Shown: piece by piece, positions 11,604-23,082 of the stretch | Layout of the letters: every line of letters begins with the position of its first letter | How positions within the stretch are numbered: position 1 is the stretch's first letter | DNA from: Byssothecium circinans | Lineage: Eukaryota; Ascomycota; Dothideomycetes; Pleosporales; Massarinaceae | Direction: 5' to 3' | NCBI GenBank assembly: GCA_010015675.1 | Contig: ML976994.1 | Span: 257,162 to 297,973 of the forward strand | DNA length: 40,812 nucleotides | Notes under the pieces: model-generated | The model's input: the letters and a program-made list of their open reading frames with translations, nothing else | Told to the model about the DNA's origin: nothing | Database searches by the model: none | Made by a program: the position numbers and the translations under genes

Positions 11604-12204
11604 CTATTGACCTGCGTTCCTCGCCCTCTTCTGAACAACCATCGACTCGAGGTCCTCCCGCTCCTTCATCTCCTTCTCAATCTCCACGATGACCTGTGAG
11701 AGGTACGGGGTGTCCTACAATGCTATTAGTCAAGTCTTGGTGCGTATTCTCCAAGCACTCCTTACCTCTTCGGGCTTTGTCCACTCGTTCTTGGGCAGGA
11801 GGGTGTGGGACGTGGAGCACTGGGCCGTGTTAGCGAATGGTCCGGGACTCCGATTGCCTTATGGAATGTACCTGGAAAGCGCGGCGCAGACGGAAGACGC
11901 GGTCGTAGGCCTCGTTCGGCGGGAGGCGCTTGAGAGCAAGCAGGACGGTGTCGTTCTCCTCGGGAATCAAATCATCAGCCCTGCAGAGAATCAAGGGTCA
12001 GCGCATCCATCCGACGCATCTAAAGACCGCACGCAGCTTCCACCAAAGATTCCACTGTATTCCGGCCTATTCCAAGGAGCTTCCATACTTTAGTCCCAGC
12101 TGCCTGTAGCCAGCGGCGTTGGTGTACCAGTTGGCAAGCGGCTTCACCCACTTCTGCAACCACGGTCGCTTGAGGATAAAGGGGGCGAGGGACGGCGCAG
12201 ACAT
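11604..12204 (-). CDS. QCR7: Cytochrome b-c1 complex subunit 7 (QCR7), 129 aa
   Basis: Four exons: 12204-12089, 11980-11872, 11819-11766 and 11714-11604. Introns are 108, 52 and 51 nt, and the coding total is 390 nt. The protein begins [20 protein letters not shown], then has [47 protein letters not shown] and a charged C-terminal helix, [14 protein letters not shown]. This is the pattern of the 14-kDa ubiquinol-cytochrome c reductase subunit, a nuclear-encoded part of complex III in the mitochondrial inner membrane. The length matches fungal orthologues (about 125-130 aa). It faces away from the NAD carrier gene across a 0.5-kb shared upstream region. Confidence 0.95.
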
Positions 12205-12701
12205 GTTTTCGGGACGGTTGGAGGGCCTTTTTGCGGGGCTTGGAGGGTGTGGCGGCGTTCAATGGCGGGTGGGAGTTGACGTTGAAGGCGATGGTGTGCA
12301 GGCCCTGAAAGCGAACCTCCGCTTATGTCATCACCGGCGCTAGCTTGCTGCAGCTCTCAAAGCAGCTCGGTGAGCTTCCAAGGTTCCCCACTCGACCACC
12401 GACGACATCGTGTGAGAAGTGACTGACGCCCGCCAGCACCGTTGCACCACCAAAGACGACAACTGCTGCGCTGTCTCACTGCGATTGCCGGTCTACCCAT
12501 TCGTTCTTTTCCCAACTAATACGGCTTCCTCTCTGCGTTCGTCTGTCAATGGAGCTTATCAATCGCTAGCCATTGTGTCACCAAGTGCCGCGGGGCTTCC
12601 GCACACTGAGGCACTGAGAAGGGGACGACGGCTTGTACGAAACCGCCCTCTACGTCTCTCAATTGCTTTCTCTAATCCAAGTGACATGGCTAGCTATTAC
12701 A
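12205..12701. promoter_or_regulatory. Divergent promoter region of QCR7 and the NAD+ carrier
   Basis: The only sequence between two start codons that point away from each other, both of genes for mitochondrial proteins. I saw no clear TATA box or CCAAT box in it. An upstream ATG at 12686 lies just before the carrier start (see the separate entry). Shared regulation is an inference from layout. Confidence 0.5.
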
Positions 12702-12751
12702 ATGACAACCACCGAGCCCGAGCCGCCGCCGTCCCCGACTACTGCAACTGA
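12686..12751 (+). other. Upstream ORF overlapping the NAD+ carrier start
   Basis: An ATG at 12686 opens a 21-codon frame ending in TGA at 12751. It starts 16 bases before the carrier ATG and overlaps it out of frame. If the transcript begins upstream of 12686, ribosomes would have to skip this ATG to reach the carrier start. Confidence 0.4.
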
Positions 12752-13956
12752 AGAATATGCGCCGCCGCCGAAAAGACTCTCCTCCCATGATAATTCAATG
12801 AAAAACCAGCCTTGGAGTCCCTACTCGGCCATCGCTCACAGAGCAGCCTCTCTGCCCAACTCGACTGTCAATGCCGCCTGTGGAGCTGCCGCCGGCATCG
12901 CTTCCGGAATCGTGACATGCCCACTCGACGTCATTAAAACACGTCTGCAAGCTCAAGGCTCATGGCGGCCGCGGAACCTCGCGCGACCGACGCGCGTCGT
13001 ATACTCAGGACTTGTCGGTACTGCGCGCGTGATATGGGTTGAGGATGGCATAAGAGGCATGTACAGAGGGCTCGGACCGATGCTGCTGGGATATGTGCCC
13101 ACTTGGGCTGTCTATATGACCGTGTACGATTCGTCAAAGGACTTCTACTACACGCGAATAGGTTCGTCATTAATATGGTCGTTGCCGTGCTGTAGCTGAC
13201 GGGTTGGCAGAGAACAAGTGGGTGTCTCGGATATGCGCCTCGGTCACGGCTGGAGCATGCTCGACCCTCGCGACCAACCCGATATGGGTCATCAAAACGA
13301 GATTGATGTCGCAGGTAAGCTCCCGCGCTTCGGATGAGCATCGCACACCATGGCATTACCGCAATACCTTGGATGCCTTTCGGAAGATGTATGCGACTGA
13401 AGGGTTGAGGGCCTTTTACTCTGGCTTGACACCTGCCCTGCTTGGGCTCACGCACGTCGCCATTCAATTTCCCCTCTACGAGTACTTTAAAATGAGGTTT
13501 ACGGGCCTTGAGATGGGGCAAAGCACAGAAAGCAACAGCGACGTCCACTGGCTCAGTATACTAGGAGCGACAGTGCTCAGCAAGATCTGCGCCACTTCGG
13601 CAACGTACCCACATGAGGTGCTCCGTACCAGACTGCAGACTCAGCAAAGAACCATTCCGCACAGCTCACATGAAGACATATCGTTTCGTGGCAGTCACCA
13701 AGGACCCGGCCATCTGACTCGAGGCCCTGGCACTGCATCTTCGGACGGTATGGTAAACCTCCCCCGGTACCGCGGTATTTGGAAAACTTGCACAACCATT
13801 TTTGCGGAGGAGGGCTGGCGCGCATTCTACAATGGCATGGGCACGAATATGGTACGAGCCGTTCCAGCGGCGGTGACGACCATGATGACGTACGAAACGT
13901 TGCGATCGATGCACCAAAAGCTGAAGAACGAGGCCCTCCATGAGGACACAAGTTGA
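12702..13956 (+). CDS. YIA6: Mitochondrial NAD+ (pyridine nucleotide) carrier, 401 aa
   Basis: Two exons, 12702-13161 and 13211-13956, with a 49-nt intron (GTTCGT..GGCAG) joining in frame. Three mitochondrial-carrier repeats are visible through their signatures: CPLDVIKTRLQAQG (P74), NPIWVIKTRLM (P177) and YPHEVLRTRLQ (P287). The PIW form of the second signature is typical of the NAD/FAD/folate/pyrimidine-nucleotide branch. PTWAVYMTVYDSSKDF, AGACSTLATNPIW and LLGLTHVAIQFPLYE resemble yeast Yia6/Ndt1, which imports NAD+ across the inner membrane. A Pro-rich N-terminal tail of about 40 residues and an insert before the last helix pair are extra. A folate/FAD carrier (Flx1-like) is the main alternative. 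In-frame ATGs are at 12702 and 12798; 12702 was chosen as the longer. Confidence 0.87.
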
Positions 13957-14825
13957 GAGCAACTGCATCAGCGACTTGTTATCGCTTCACCGATATTGAA
14001 CGGATAACGCCCATCGTATCTGATGCAGTTTGGACGGATTAGAGCAGTGTAAAGGGAGGCGTACGAGATGGCTACTTAACCAGGCATGGAGTCTACGAGA
14101 CCCAGCGACGGACGTTCGCATTGGCGTTTTATATCGTGGGAGCATGATATCCCTTTCGCTGTGAGCATTTATGTTTCTGTTTTGCCCTTCTGTTTCCCAT
14201 CTACTGTCTTGTACATAATACACCACGGCAGCATTGGGACGGACAAGGATCGTTTTGGTTAGGTGTCTAGGCGTTTCTGGAGTCCAGAGTATGGCGAGGT
14301 GTCCATTTATGTGACAAGTCGCTGAGCGATGGAGAATATATTTTTACAATTTGATAACTAATCACAGTCTCCCTACTCTCATTAGCATCGTGTCTATGTA
14401 GATTGTAGACTTGACTAGTTGTTTTCTCAACCCCACGTTTTTAGGTGTTAGTCCATAGCGGTGAGAGACATTAGTTGAGCGGAAGAACTAAAAGTAGGAG
14501 ACAAACGCATGGAAGGAATTATACCGCTCCAATACCACGAGCAAGAGCTAGGTACCAAAATTCGAGAGCATACAACGAACACGAGATCTTAATTGAACTT
14601 GGCTCTGTTTCCTGATCCTCTTCAGATCCTCAAATTCCTTGTTCTCGACATTGAGCACTTCGAGTTGGGCAAAAGAGCGTACTTCCGCCCATGAAGCTCC
14701 CAATTTTACCCCGACGACTACACCGCCATGACGCCTACTTACGGTAAAAGGCTTGTCTCGTGTCACAGCTCGAGCACCTGCCCAGTCAGCGAGTTGAAGA
14801 GCACTTTGTTGCGTTTGTCAGTGTG
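13957..14825. other. Intergenic, no supported gene
   Basis: Holds the 3' region of the NAD carrier and the upstream region of the large gene that follows. A 72-codon minus-strand frame near 14548-14766 has no recognisable motif and is not supported. Confidence 0.5.
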
Positions 14826-17800
14826 ATGCATCGCTCGAGCCCGGGCTCTCAAACGGATCGACGTGACGTGTGCACGAGTTGTATCCACGTTGCAATAGAT
14901 CTAATGAGATTATAGATTGAGGGAAAGATACAGTGGCAACGAAGCCTATTACAGATTTTGCCTCTCCCTCCTCTGTCGCGGCAACCTCGAGACTGGCGAG
15001 AAAAGGTTCGGGTTGGTGGGCATACTTCGAGCTACCAACTATGATCATGGTAGAGGCACAGTCACATGGAATGAATTCGGATGCGGACCGATACTCCCTC
15101 GTGTTGTCGAAGCGGTCCGGGATACCTCTGAGCCCTATCCAAGAAGAGGACGCCCAAGGAGGTGAAGGAAGAAATCAACATGAAGAGAATGGTGTGCAAA
15201 GGTGTGAAGAAGAGGATTTGCGATTTTCCTCCTTTCCGCTACCGCCGTCTAGTCCGGTGAGGGGATCCCCAACATTCACGGTCAGAGAGTTTGTGGATCT
15301 GTATGGGCATGTGAATGTGAATGTGAGCGACCTGATGCCTTTACTACCCGGAGAGTCCTTCCCATACCCTCGACATCGAGGAGATGCCGATGGCGGCACA
15401 CTGGTTTTGACTCCAGCATTCGACACATCTCCAGCGCTCAGCACTTCTCAAATCAATACCATCGAAAACGAGGTAAAGAGCGGCTCCGAGGCTTATTCAA
15501 CTTCTTATCCAACATCCTCCAAGGGCTCTTTGCAGATATCCCACCTTGCATCTGCGGCTGGAGAAGATCCAACTCTCCTCAGTCCGATACCACTCGTACC
15601 TCGACTTCGACTCCCCATACAAACGCGGTTACAGAACCGCGCCTCTTCACCTACTCTTGGAACTCATCACAAGCTGAGTACCGTGATATCAGCTGCACAA
15701 TCTCCTTCTATCCCATCTGGCCAATCTCATCGCGTTCAGCCGGTCCGATCCCCGACTTCTAAACGTGAGGTCGATACCTGCGACTCATTATCGGCTATTC
15801 CACCTCCCATATTGCTGCGACCAAACCAAAGCATCAAAAGGCCCGTAACCCCACGCCGAGGCGCTTTGTCACCCTTTCCCCCATTGTCACCGTCGTCTCC
15901 TTCTCGTCAGGCGATCTTGTGGGAAGCTCCTCGCAGGCAACTCTCTTTTCGGCTGCGCAGTTCAAAGAACAACCAGACGGGAAGGAATGAGGCAAATGAC
16001 AAACAAGTCACCAAACGCACGTCAGAGCTATTGCTTTCGTTAGTCAGTGCCTCAAAGCCTAAACCTGGTCACATTCAACCTGTCAGCATGCCTCGGTCCA
16101 CTTCACAAGGCGCTGAAGATGTGATGAGCGAAATTGAAAGGGAGTTGGAGGACACGTACTCTCGATTTTCGGATCACTCGCAGTATGAGACAGTTGAGGA
16201 TGAAAGGCAGCAAGAGGTTGTTTTGGCCAAGGGCAGTTCAGCGATGGAAACGAGGAGGAACCCTCATCCTGCCTTTCCACGACGATGTGATGTATCTTCT
16301 TGGGGGAGTGTGGAAGAATTGATGGACACTGATGTCACTGATGATATGTCATATTTCTTTGCTGGTTTCGACATCTCAGAAGGGACACTAGAGACTCACA
16401 AGTCTAACGCCAATGGCAAAGACTGGTAGGTGATGCCCATGAATACATCTCTGATTGCGTTGCTAACTCAGGAGCCTTAACTGTAGGCATAATGAGCAGG
16501 AACAGGTACTTTCAGGACCTCTTATACCCACACAGATCCCAGAGGACCAAATGCCGATCGTACCTTATCTGCGTGGCGGCGGCAAAGAAGAACTCCACCC
16601 AAAACACGACCACACCAAAGTTCGTATACGAGGTGGTGCCAGTGAAAGGTCACATTCGAGGGAGTCGACCATTTCAAGTATCGCAAGTTGGAATGGGCAA
16701 CGATTCTCGGGGTCTGAAGATGGGCAGCTAAGCGAATTCACCTTCGATGACCATACCGACCCAATGTCACCAACAGACTCTGATGGTACAGTACGAGCGC
16801 TGTCACCTATCGAGAAACAGATCCCTGGAATGCCAGAACGAATGGGTAACGACCGCTATGCAATCTATACTGAGGAGGGTGGTGCGAAACGGTATGGTCG
16901 TGACTCGCCTACCTTGCCTCCTCAGGCCAGACGCGCTCAGGGAGAGCATAATTTCTATCATGAATATGGCGGTGGTACTAGTCCGCGTCGACTGGGAAGT
17001 CCCTTCACCTCTCCTCGTCGATCACCAGCAGTAGCGAGGAACGACTTTTCAAATAATCGATATTTTACCAACGAAGACATGATTTCGAGGACAGACGCTG
17101 CTTCTAGGATTGAATCGCTCTGGGATGAAGAACCAGTCCCAGACAGTAGCGAGAACCGACCCAACGCAAAGAGTCTCCGCCGGAAGGACACTCCCCTACG
17201 ATCCACAACAGTGAAGAGATGGGAACCTTCGCCTATGAGTGCTATGGGTTTGCGTCGCCCAGAGGACGATTCTCCTCTTTCGAGAGTACGAAAGCACGAC
17301 GCGCGGTCCCGGGACTCTTCACTGTCGGATCCTAGATCAATAGATCCTGTCGTCAAGCCCTCAACGTCTCGAAAAGGAGGTCCTCACCGAAACGACACCG
17401 AGAAGAGCCGCCAAGGACACCGACATAACACTTCGAACGAATCTTCCAAAGCATCTGGAGGCACATCATCTTCCGGGGAACGACATCAAGACCGTAATAA
17501 TCGTGACAGGGACCCTCCAAAGAAGTACGCAGGACTCGTTCCACTGAGATCCGAACCGTCATTACCATATCGAGACCAGCCCAGAAGCCACAATCTCGAG
17601 GATGAACTGTTCCTCCAAGCAGCAGGAGCGTCTTCACTCGTCCTCGCAGACCGCGCCAGTACCGCCAGCGACCACTCCCGCTGGACCGGCGGCGACCACC
17701 GCACCAACATCGAGCCCAACGACTCCATCTCCGTAGCCATTCAAGGCGGACACCCACCACCCGGAAACCCAGGAGAATCCCTTTTCCCTGTAGAAGAAAC

Positions 17801-18808
17801 CCACGAGAACATCGACCCCAAGCGAGCCTGCCAGCAGAAGTTTCTCCGCGAGATCAGCGCAACGTACCAGCGGCACAAGGAGAAGATTAGCCGCATTTGG
17901 GCGGAGCCGATGCGGTCTTTGGAGGAGAAGCAGAGGATGCAGAGGGAGGAGGAGGTTTTGCTCGAGAGGGAGTGGATTGCGACGGCGGATCGGACGGGGT
18001 ATAGTGTATGCTGATCCTCTCCCCCCTCCCCCCTTGAACTTCTCATTCTAGACCAAACACTGACAACTACCAGCGCATCAACGACCGCTGGGAAGACGAA
18101 CTCCCCTCCACCTACTCGAACCAAAGTCCAAACCCTCCCGAACAACCCCCCCAAACCCCCCAACACCCTGACCAACAACCAGCACAACCACCCCCTCCCC
18201 CCAAACCCCACAAATCCTCCCTCAAAAAACTAGCCCGCCTCCTCCGCTGGACCCTCGCCGTCCCCGACGACCCAGACCTGAAATCCTACTCCCAACGCAA
18301 CCCCCCAACCCCGGCGGCCCCCGAAACCGCAAAAGCAGTCTCCACCTTCGCGGCCCTGGGAACCATCACGGCCGCAGGCGGCGTGAGCGCCGGCCTCGCC
18401 GCCTTCCAACCCTCCCGCAAACCGGACTCTCTCTCTCTGCTCGGCCGCTCGCGATCGAAGACGTCGTCTGGGCGGCGCCGGAGAGCCTCGAGCGAAGCAT
18501 CGGGGAGTACACGATCACCGCCTCCGCCGCCGTCGTCATCGTCGTCGAATCGACCGTTGGAGATTCCTGGGAGTTTGCGGGTTGGGGCTGCACAGCCGCA
18601 GCCGCAGCAGCAGTTCACCCAGAAGCAACACCAACACCAGCACCAGCAGAGTGCGTACGTGTTTGCACCGTCCGAGACGACGTATATTGGGACGCCGCTG
18701 ACGGGGACGTTTGGGAAGGAGAAGGTGGGGAAGATGGTGGTGGAGGAGGGGTCGCCGGCGCTTTCGGGGGGGACTGGGTTTCCTACTATTTCTATGGCTG
18801 GGGGATGA
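14826..18808 (+). CDS. Large disordered hypothetical protein, about 1266 aa, four exons
   Basis: Proposed exons are 14826-14880, 14934-16425, 16487-18005 and 18074-18808. The 61- and 68-nt internal introns keep frame well. The first intron (14881-14933, GTATCC..ACAG with a CTAAT branch-like site) is less certain; otherwise translation would begin at the ATG at 15041. Most of the protein is Ser/Pro/Arg-rich and likely disordered, with many SP/TP sites. Near 30-50 is a short aromatic stretch, KGSGWWAYFELPTMIM. A charged helical, possibly coiled-coil segment (about 961-1020) includes LREISATYQRHKEKISRIWA. It is followed by a Pro/Gln-rich region, a hydrophobic Ala/Gly segment at about 1109-1131 (FAALGTITAAGGVSAGLAAF) and a His/Gln-rich tail. 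I do not recognise the family. A cytoskeletal or membrane scaffold is conceivable but unproven. Confidence 0.68.
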
Positions 18809-20953
18809 GGGGTGAGGGTTGACGGTTGAGGGGTAAGGTTTGGGTGGGTGGATAGGATGTGTAAGGAGCGGTGGGACGATGTTTGGTTTGGTTGGGGAGT
18901 TTTACAGTGTTTAAATTGGAGATGGGGGGATATGCTTGATCTGATTTTCCGATTTGGACTGATATTTATATCTTATTGTTTGCTGGGTTGATATATAGGA
19001 ACGGAATCTACACACTTTCATTTGTAAGCTGGATACATTTAGTAGGAGTCTCTTAGGCTTGCGATGGACACAATTAATCGTGATTATACTTGCAAAGTCG
19101 AACATAGTCTCATGAATGTGTTGCAAGATTTCCGCTACGATGCTGCATATTCATTCTGAACCCAATAGCAGGAGCAACAAGATAGAATAAGGTTATATGC
19201 ATACATATCTCAAAACAGCCAAAGGTGAAACTCAAATATAAATGAATAGGATCCTCAATACTCCAGAACCCGAAACACATATTTTCGGATACCTCACCGA
19301 GGATTAACAAGTAATTGAACACGCGATTCAGAATCGCGATTCATTTTCTTCCCTGCAGGCGGCCGTCAAAAAGGCGAAGGATCAGCAATTCCCCCTTCAT
19401 CAAAGAAAGCGCTAATTTGGCCCGCAAGGCGTAAGCGTATAACGCGTATCTGCCCCCTACCGCCGGGCCCTTTACCTGCAAGCGCAACCCAAAAATAATC
19501 AGAAGATGCACGAAGAAATGAGTTGTTATCCTTGCGTTCTCGATTTTTCATTCTAGGAAGTGATTGTGAAGTGTCTGGGAGACAGTAGACTATCGTTGCA
19601 TGTCTCATGAGTCAGTGCAGCAGGCAAGCGTCTGATGCCTTCGAGTGCTGGCGTGCAGAAAAGGAGAAAAAGTTGACATCAGTGCCGTCCTCGCATGTCA
19701 ATGATGGTGGTGAGACGGAGTGGGAGAAGGCTAAAAACGAGGCATAATCTCTCAAGATTGAAGCGTGAAGCACACCATACTGGATGAAGACTGGCTGCGA
19801 TGCCACGCATTGTGGCGCGATGTTAAAGATATGAGAGCACACGCACAATCTCCCGTATCGGGCAGGATAAGTCCGGGTCGATAAGTGCACAATTGGTGTT
19901 CTTTTGCGTGGCGAGGCTGTGGGCTGCCCGGGGTCGGGGGAAATGAGATGAGGGCTGCACGGTGCGGACTCGAGGCGGACGAACAGTGCGGAAAAGGAGA
20001 CCAGTGACAAAGTATGACATGGCCGAGCTGAGGGTGAGGGGCAGCAGCGAGGTAGCACGGCGGTAGATATTGGACGCGATATATTATCAAATGCAGTGCA
20101 TCCAGCGGGTCTGCATGATGGCGGCGAGACGATGATAGATGGTGGAGGAGAAGGTGGCTCAGGGGCCCCAGGCGCTTGTTCATTCTGGAACGGCGGCGAT
20201 TGGCTGAGCGCGGACATGTTCCTGCATAAGCGTTACTTGTTTAGGCCCGGAGCAGTGGAAACGGCAGGGATGTGCCGCCGGTGGGTGAGAGAAACGGTTT
20301 GTGAACAGCTAAGAAAAGAACAAATCACGCTCTTGAGTGCTCACTGTCGCGGAGTGAGTAGAGGAAAGAATACAGCGGCGGTCCACGCGGTAGAGCGACA
20401 CAGACAGCCACTGTAAACTGTCGTGCAGAGAGCGTGTAGTGGAGGAATGCTCGAAACACAGGGTCCCAAACAGTGGCTGACCGGGATGTGTGTGGCAGGC
20501 TTGACCCGCAGGCCCAATCAAACGGCCATAGCGCTCGGACTTCGACCTGGAGGCCCTGCGACTTCTTCCTCCATCTCTCACCTCCGCTCTCTTTCTGTTT
20601 CCTCACCTCACCCGCGTGGGCGCCGCTCGTTACTAATTCCGCCTCTGCGCCATCCATCGCGAGGTTTCTCAAGTCCGCATCCTACCCTCTGTCATTCTTT
20701 TCGGGCCCACGAGCGTTTGCTTTTCCTAGTCACTCATTATTTACCATACTACACACATTCATTCACCCACTCATCGTCGCAAACGTCCATTCCTTTGGCC
20801 TCCCTGACGACCGCTGAATGACTGAATACTGTTAATATCTAAACCTATACCGCCCCCGCGTACTACAACGACCGCCTGAAGCTGCTTTGATTTTGCCGTG
20901 GATTTTGGGAGTGCGAATCAACCCACAAGCGCAGGAACCGAGCATCTGGCGCC
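18809..20953. other. Intergenic 2.1 kb, includes promoter of the SKG6-like gene
   Basis: The first part is AT-rich, fitting a 3' untranslated region. At 19322-19338 there is a perfect 8-base inverted repeat with a single-base spacer (CGCGATTC/GAATCGCG). A minus-strand frame of about 200 codons (19612-20217) has Pro/Ser-rich, motif-free content and is not accepted. A pyrimidine-rich tract at about 20570-20630 and further CT/CA-rich DNA to 20810 fit the core promoter and leader of the downstream gene. Confidence 0.45.
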
Positions 20954-23082
20954 ATGGTGCACTCACATCAACATTTCCACCGGCACCAGCTCTCGAGGAG
21001 AGAGAATGTTGGAAGCCTGCCGACCAGGACCGAGATCGTGGAGCAGTCCAAGGTGATCGTAGCCCGTACGACATGTACCAACGACACCGACGTTGGCTGC
21101 AAGAAGCCTACCCAAGTTCCTACCGTGCCAATTATCATCGGTGTAGTGTAGGATGGCCTCCTCCTGATCCAATGGATCGCAGCTGACCATCTATAGTGTT
21201 CCCATTGTATGTCTCGCTATAGTCCTGCTGTACCTCCACCGTCGGCACCAGAGGAACCTTCGCGCCGAGGATGCAAAGGACAAGTACAAATCGCTGGACT
21301 TTGGCATCGACCCGGTAATGGCCGGAGGAGGAAAGAAGGGCCGAAAGGGGCCTGAGATGGTGGTTACGGATATGGAGAAGTCAGGGGGCCGAAGCACGCA
21401 CCAGAAGGGCTTGTCCATGGACATTGACGTTGCGGGTCCTTACATTCTGCCTGCCGGACTCCATGGCTCTCGCGAGTCTTTGCATTCTCTATCTCGCTCT
21501 ACTCGCGATGTCCATGACCCGTACCGACCGGTGACTTTTATTCAAAACGACGCTGTAAGCACCCGCAGTGGCAGCCGTTCTGCCAAAACCGACAATGGAT
21601 CCATGTACACAACTTCGAGCGGTGGAACCCAGAGGAACAGGATGAACGACGGTCTTTTGAACAATGCCCAGAGGATGTCTAGGTCCGCGCCTCCCAAAAT
21701 CGATCCAGATCTCCAGTACCCCGACCCGGTCGCCGTGCCTTTGAGCCCTTTGAACCCACGCACCTACGACCCGCTACCACCACCGCCGCCTGCGCCTGCT
21801 CCCCAAGATGCCCTTCCTCCGCCTCCTGCGCCCCCGGCAGGGCCTCTGCCGCCAGTTCAGGAAGCGCGTGCTGTCGCCAACACGAGCCCCAAACCACTCC
21901 CGCGGATACAGTCCCAGCAGGCTGTCGTGCAATCCAAGGCCAACACAACCAGCTTTATGAGCGACTCGAGCTTCGGTGACGGCCTCCAGGTTACCCCTCC
22001 GTCCCCAACCCAGTCCAGACCGACTATGACCATTGCCGAAGAACCGGCCGAAGCCCCCTTGGCTCCCCAGCCGCGCCGTTCCGTCCGCCAATCTCAGGCT
22101 CTTGGTCTTGGTGTCAATGTCGAAAACCCGAACCGTCTGTCGATGAGCTTGCGCCCTCTTCCCCCGGATGATCCGAATGAGAATGCCGAGCAGCGTGCCA
22201 ACCGCATCCGATCTTTCTACAAGGAGTACTTCGACGACAGCAAGCCTGAGCCTGCCGCTAACATTTACGACGATTACTACGAAGATTACACTTCCGAGTA
22301 TCTCGATGGCACTGTCTTCGACCCGCAGACCGGTAGCTTTGTCGTCGCGCATGCTCAAGGCCCGCAAGCTCCATTCGCTCAGCCAGTTACTCGCCGTGCT
22401 ATGACGCCTCCTCCTCGTGCTCCCCCACGCTTCCGCAGTGGTACCGGTCCCCGCGGTGCACACACGTCCAACAGCTCGATGGCTTCATCGGCCGCGTATC
22501 CCCCACGGAACATGTCCTCTATGAGCGGTCGCATGGGACCCGCAGGACCCAGGAAGCCGCTGCCTCCCCCATCTGCCTTGAACGCTCTGCCAACGCCATC
22601 CCAGCTCAAGGACGACACTGCTCTCTTCAATGCAATGGACTTTGCGCCACCCGTCTCCTTCAGGGAGAGGCAGAATGGTATACGCCCGGACAGCCCGTTG
22701 GGCAACCCCAGGCCATACAGCCCTGCCTTCAGGCCGGCCACGCCATTGGCAAGTGCTTACGATGACCTGGCCGTGATGCCCAGCCCGTACGTATACCAAC
22801 TCATGTTTATTGTCTCGCACACTAACAAGATCCAGGCATTTGCTCCGCAAGTCGGGCACCTTCACAGCTCTTGACTTTGCTCCTCCACCACGTTTGCGGG
22901 ACCCGGGATCCAGTGGGTCTGACGCCGGTTCCATTCGATCCAACCGCTCCGGAATGTCTCATGCAGGCAGGATAGCAATCCGAAACGGAGCGTACCGTGT
23001 TAGCAAGATACCAGCAGAGATGGTCACCACCAAGGACGACTTGGCTGCCCAGCTTCGACCGCAGATGAACCTGGTGAGGTGA
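20954..23082 (+). CDS. SKG6-like single-pass membrane protein, 676 aa
   Basis: Three exons: 20954-21147, 21197-22786 and 22836-23082. Both introns are 49 nt (GTAGGA..TATAG; GTACGT..TCCAG with a CTAAC branch site). The N-terminal 58 residues are His-rich and hold two cysteines (TTCTNDTDVGCKK). One transmembrane helix follows, VPIIIGVVVPIVCLAIVLLY (about 58-77), then the basic stop-transfer LHRRHQRNLRAEDAKDKYKS. The remaining 600 residues are cytosolic and mostly disordered, with a polyproline block near 255-285. A short repeated motif, FTALDFAPPPRLRD near the C-terminus and NAMDFAPPVSFRER earlier, recurs and may be a binding site. The helix plus juxtamembrane region resembles the SKG6/AXL2 transmembrane family tied to polarised growth in yeast. 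The family assignment is by pattern, not alignment; the function is unproven. Confidence 0.8.

Noticed and set aside
17353..17760. 135-codon minus-strand Trp/Arg-rich frame
   Set aside because: Shadow of the disordered 1266-aa protein; low-complexity composition.
19612..20217. 201-codon minus-strand open frame, with a second frame overlapping it
   Set aside because: Pro/Ser/Cys-rich with no domain, signal peptide or conserved-looking block. It lies in the upstream region of the SKG6-like gene, whose CT-rich promoter DNA reads as Pro/Ser in the opposite strand.
21774..22463. 229-codon minus-strand frame
   Set aside because: Antisense to the SKG6-like coding exon; Arg/Gly-rich content mirrors the Pro-rich sense strand.
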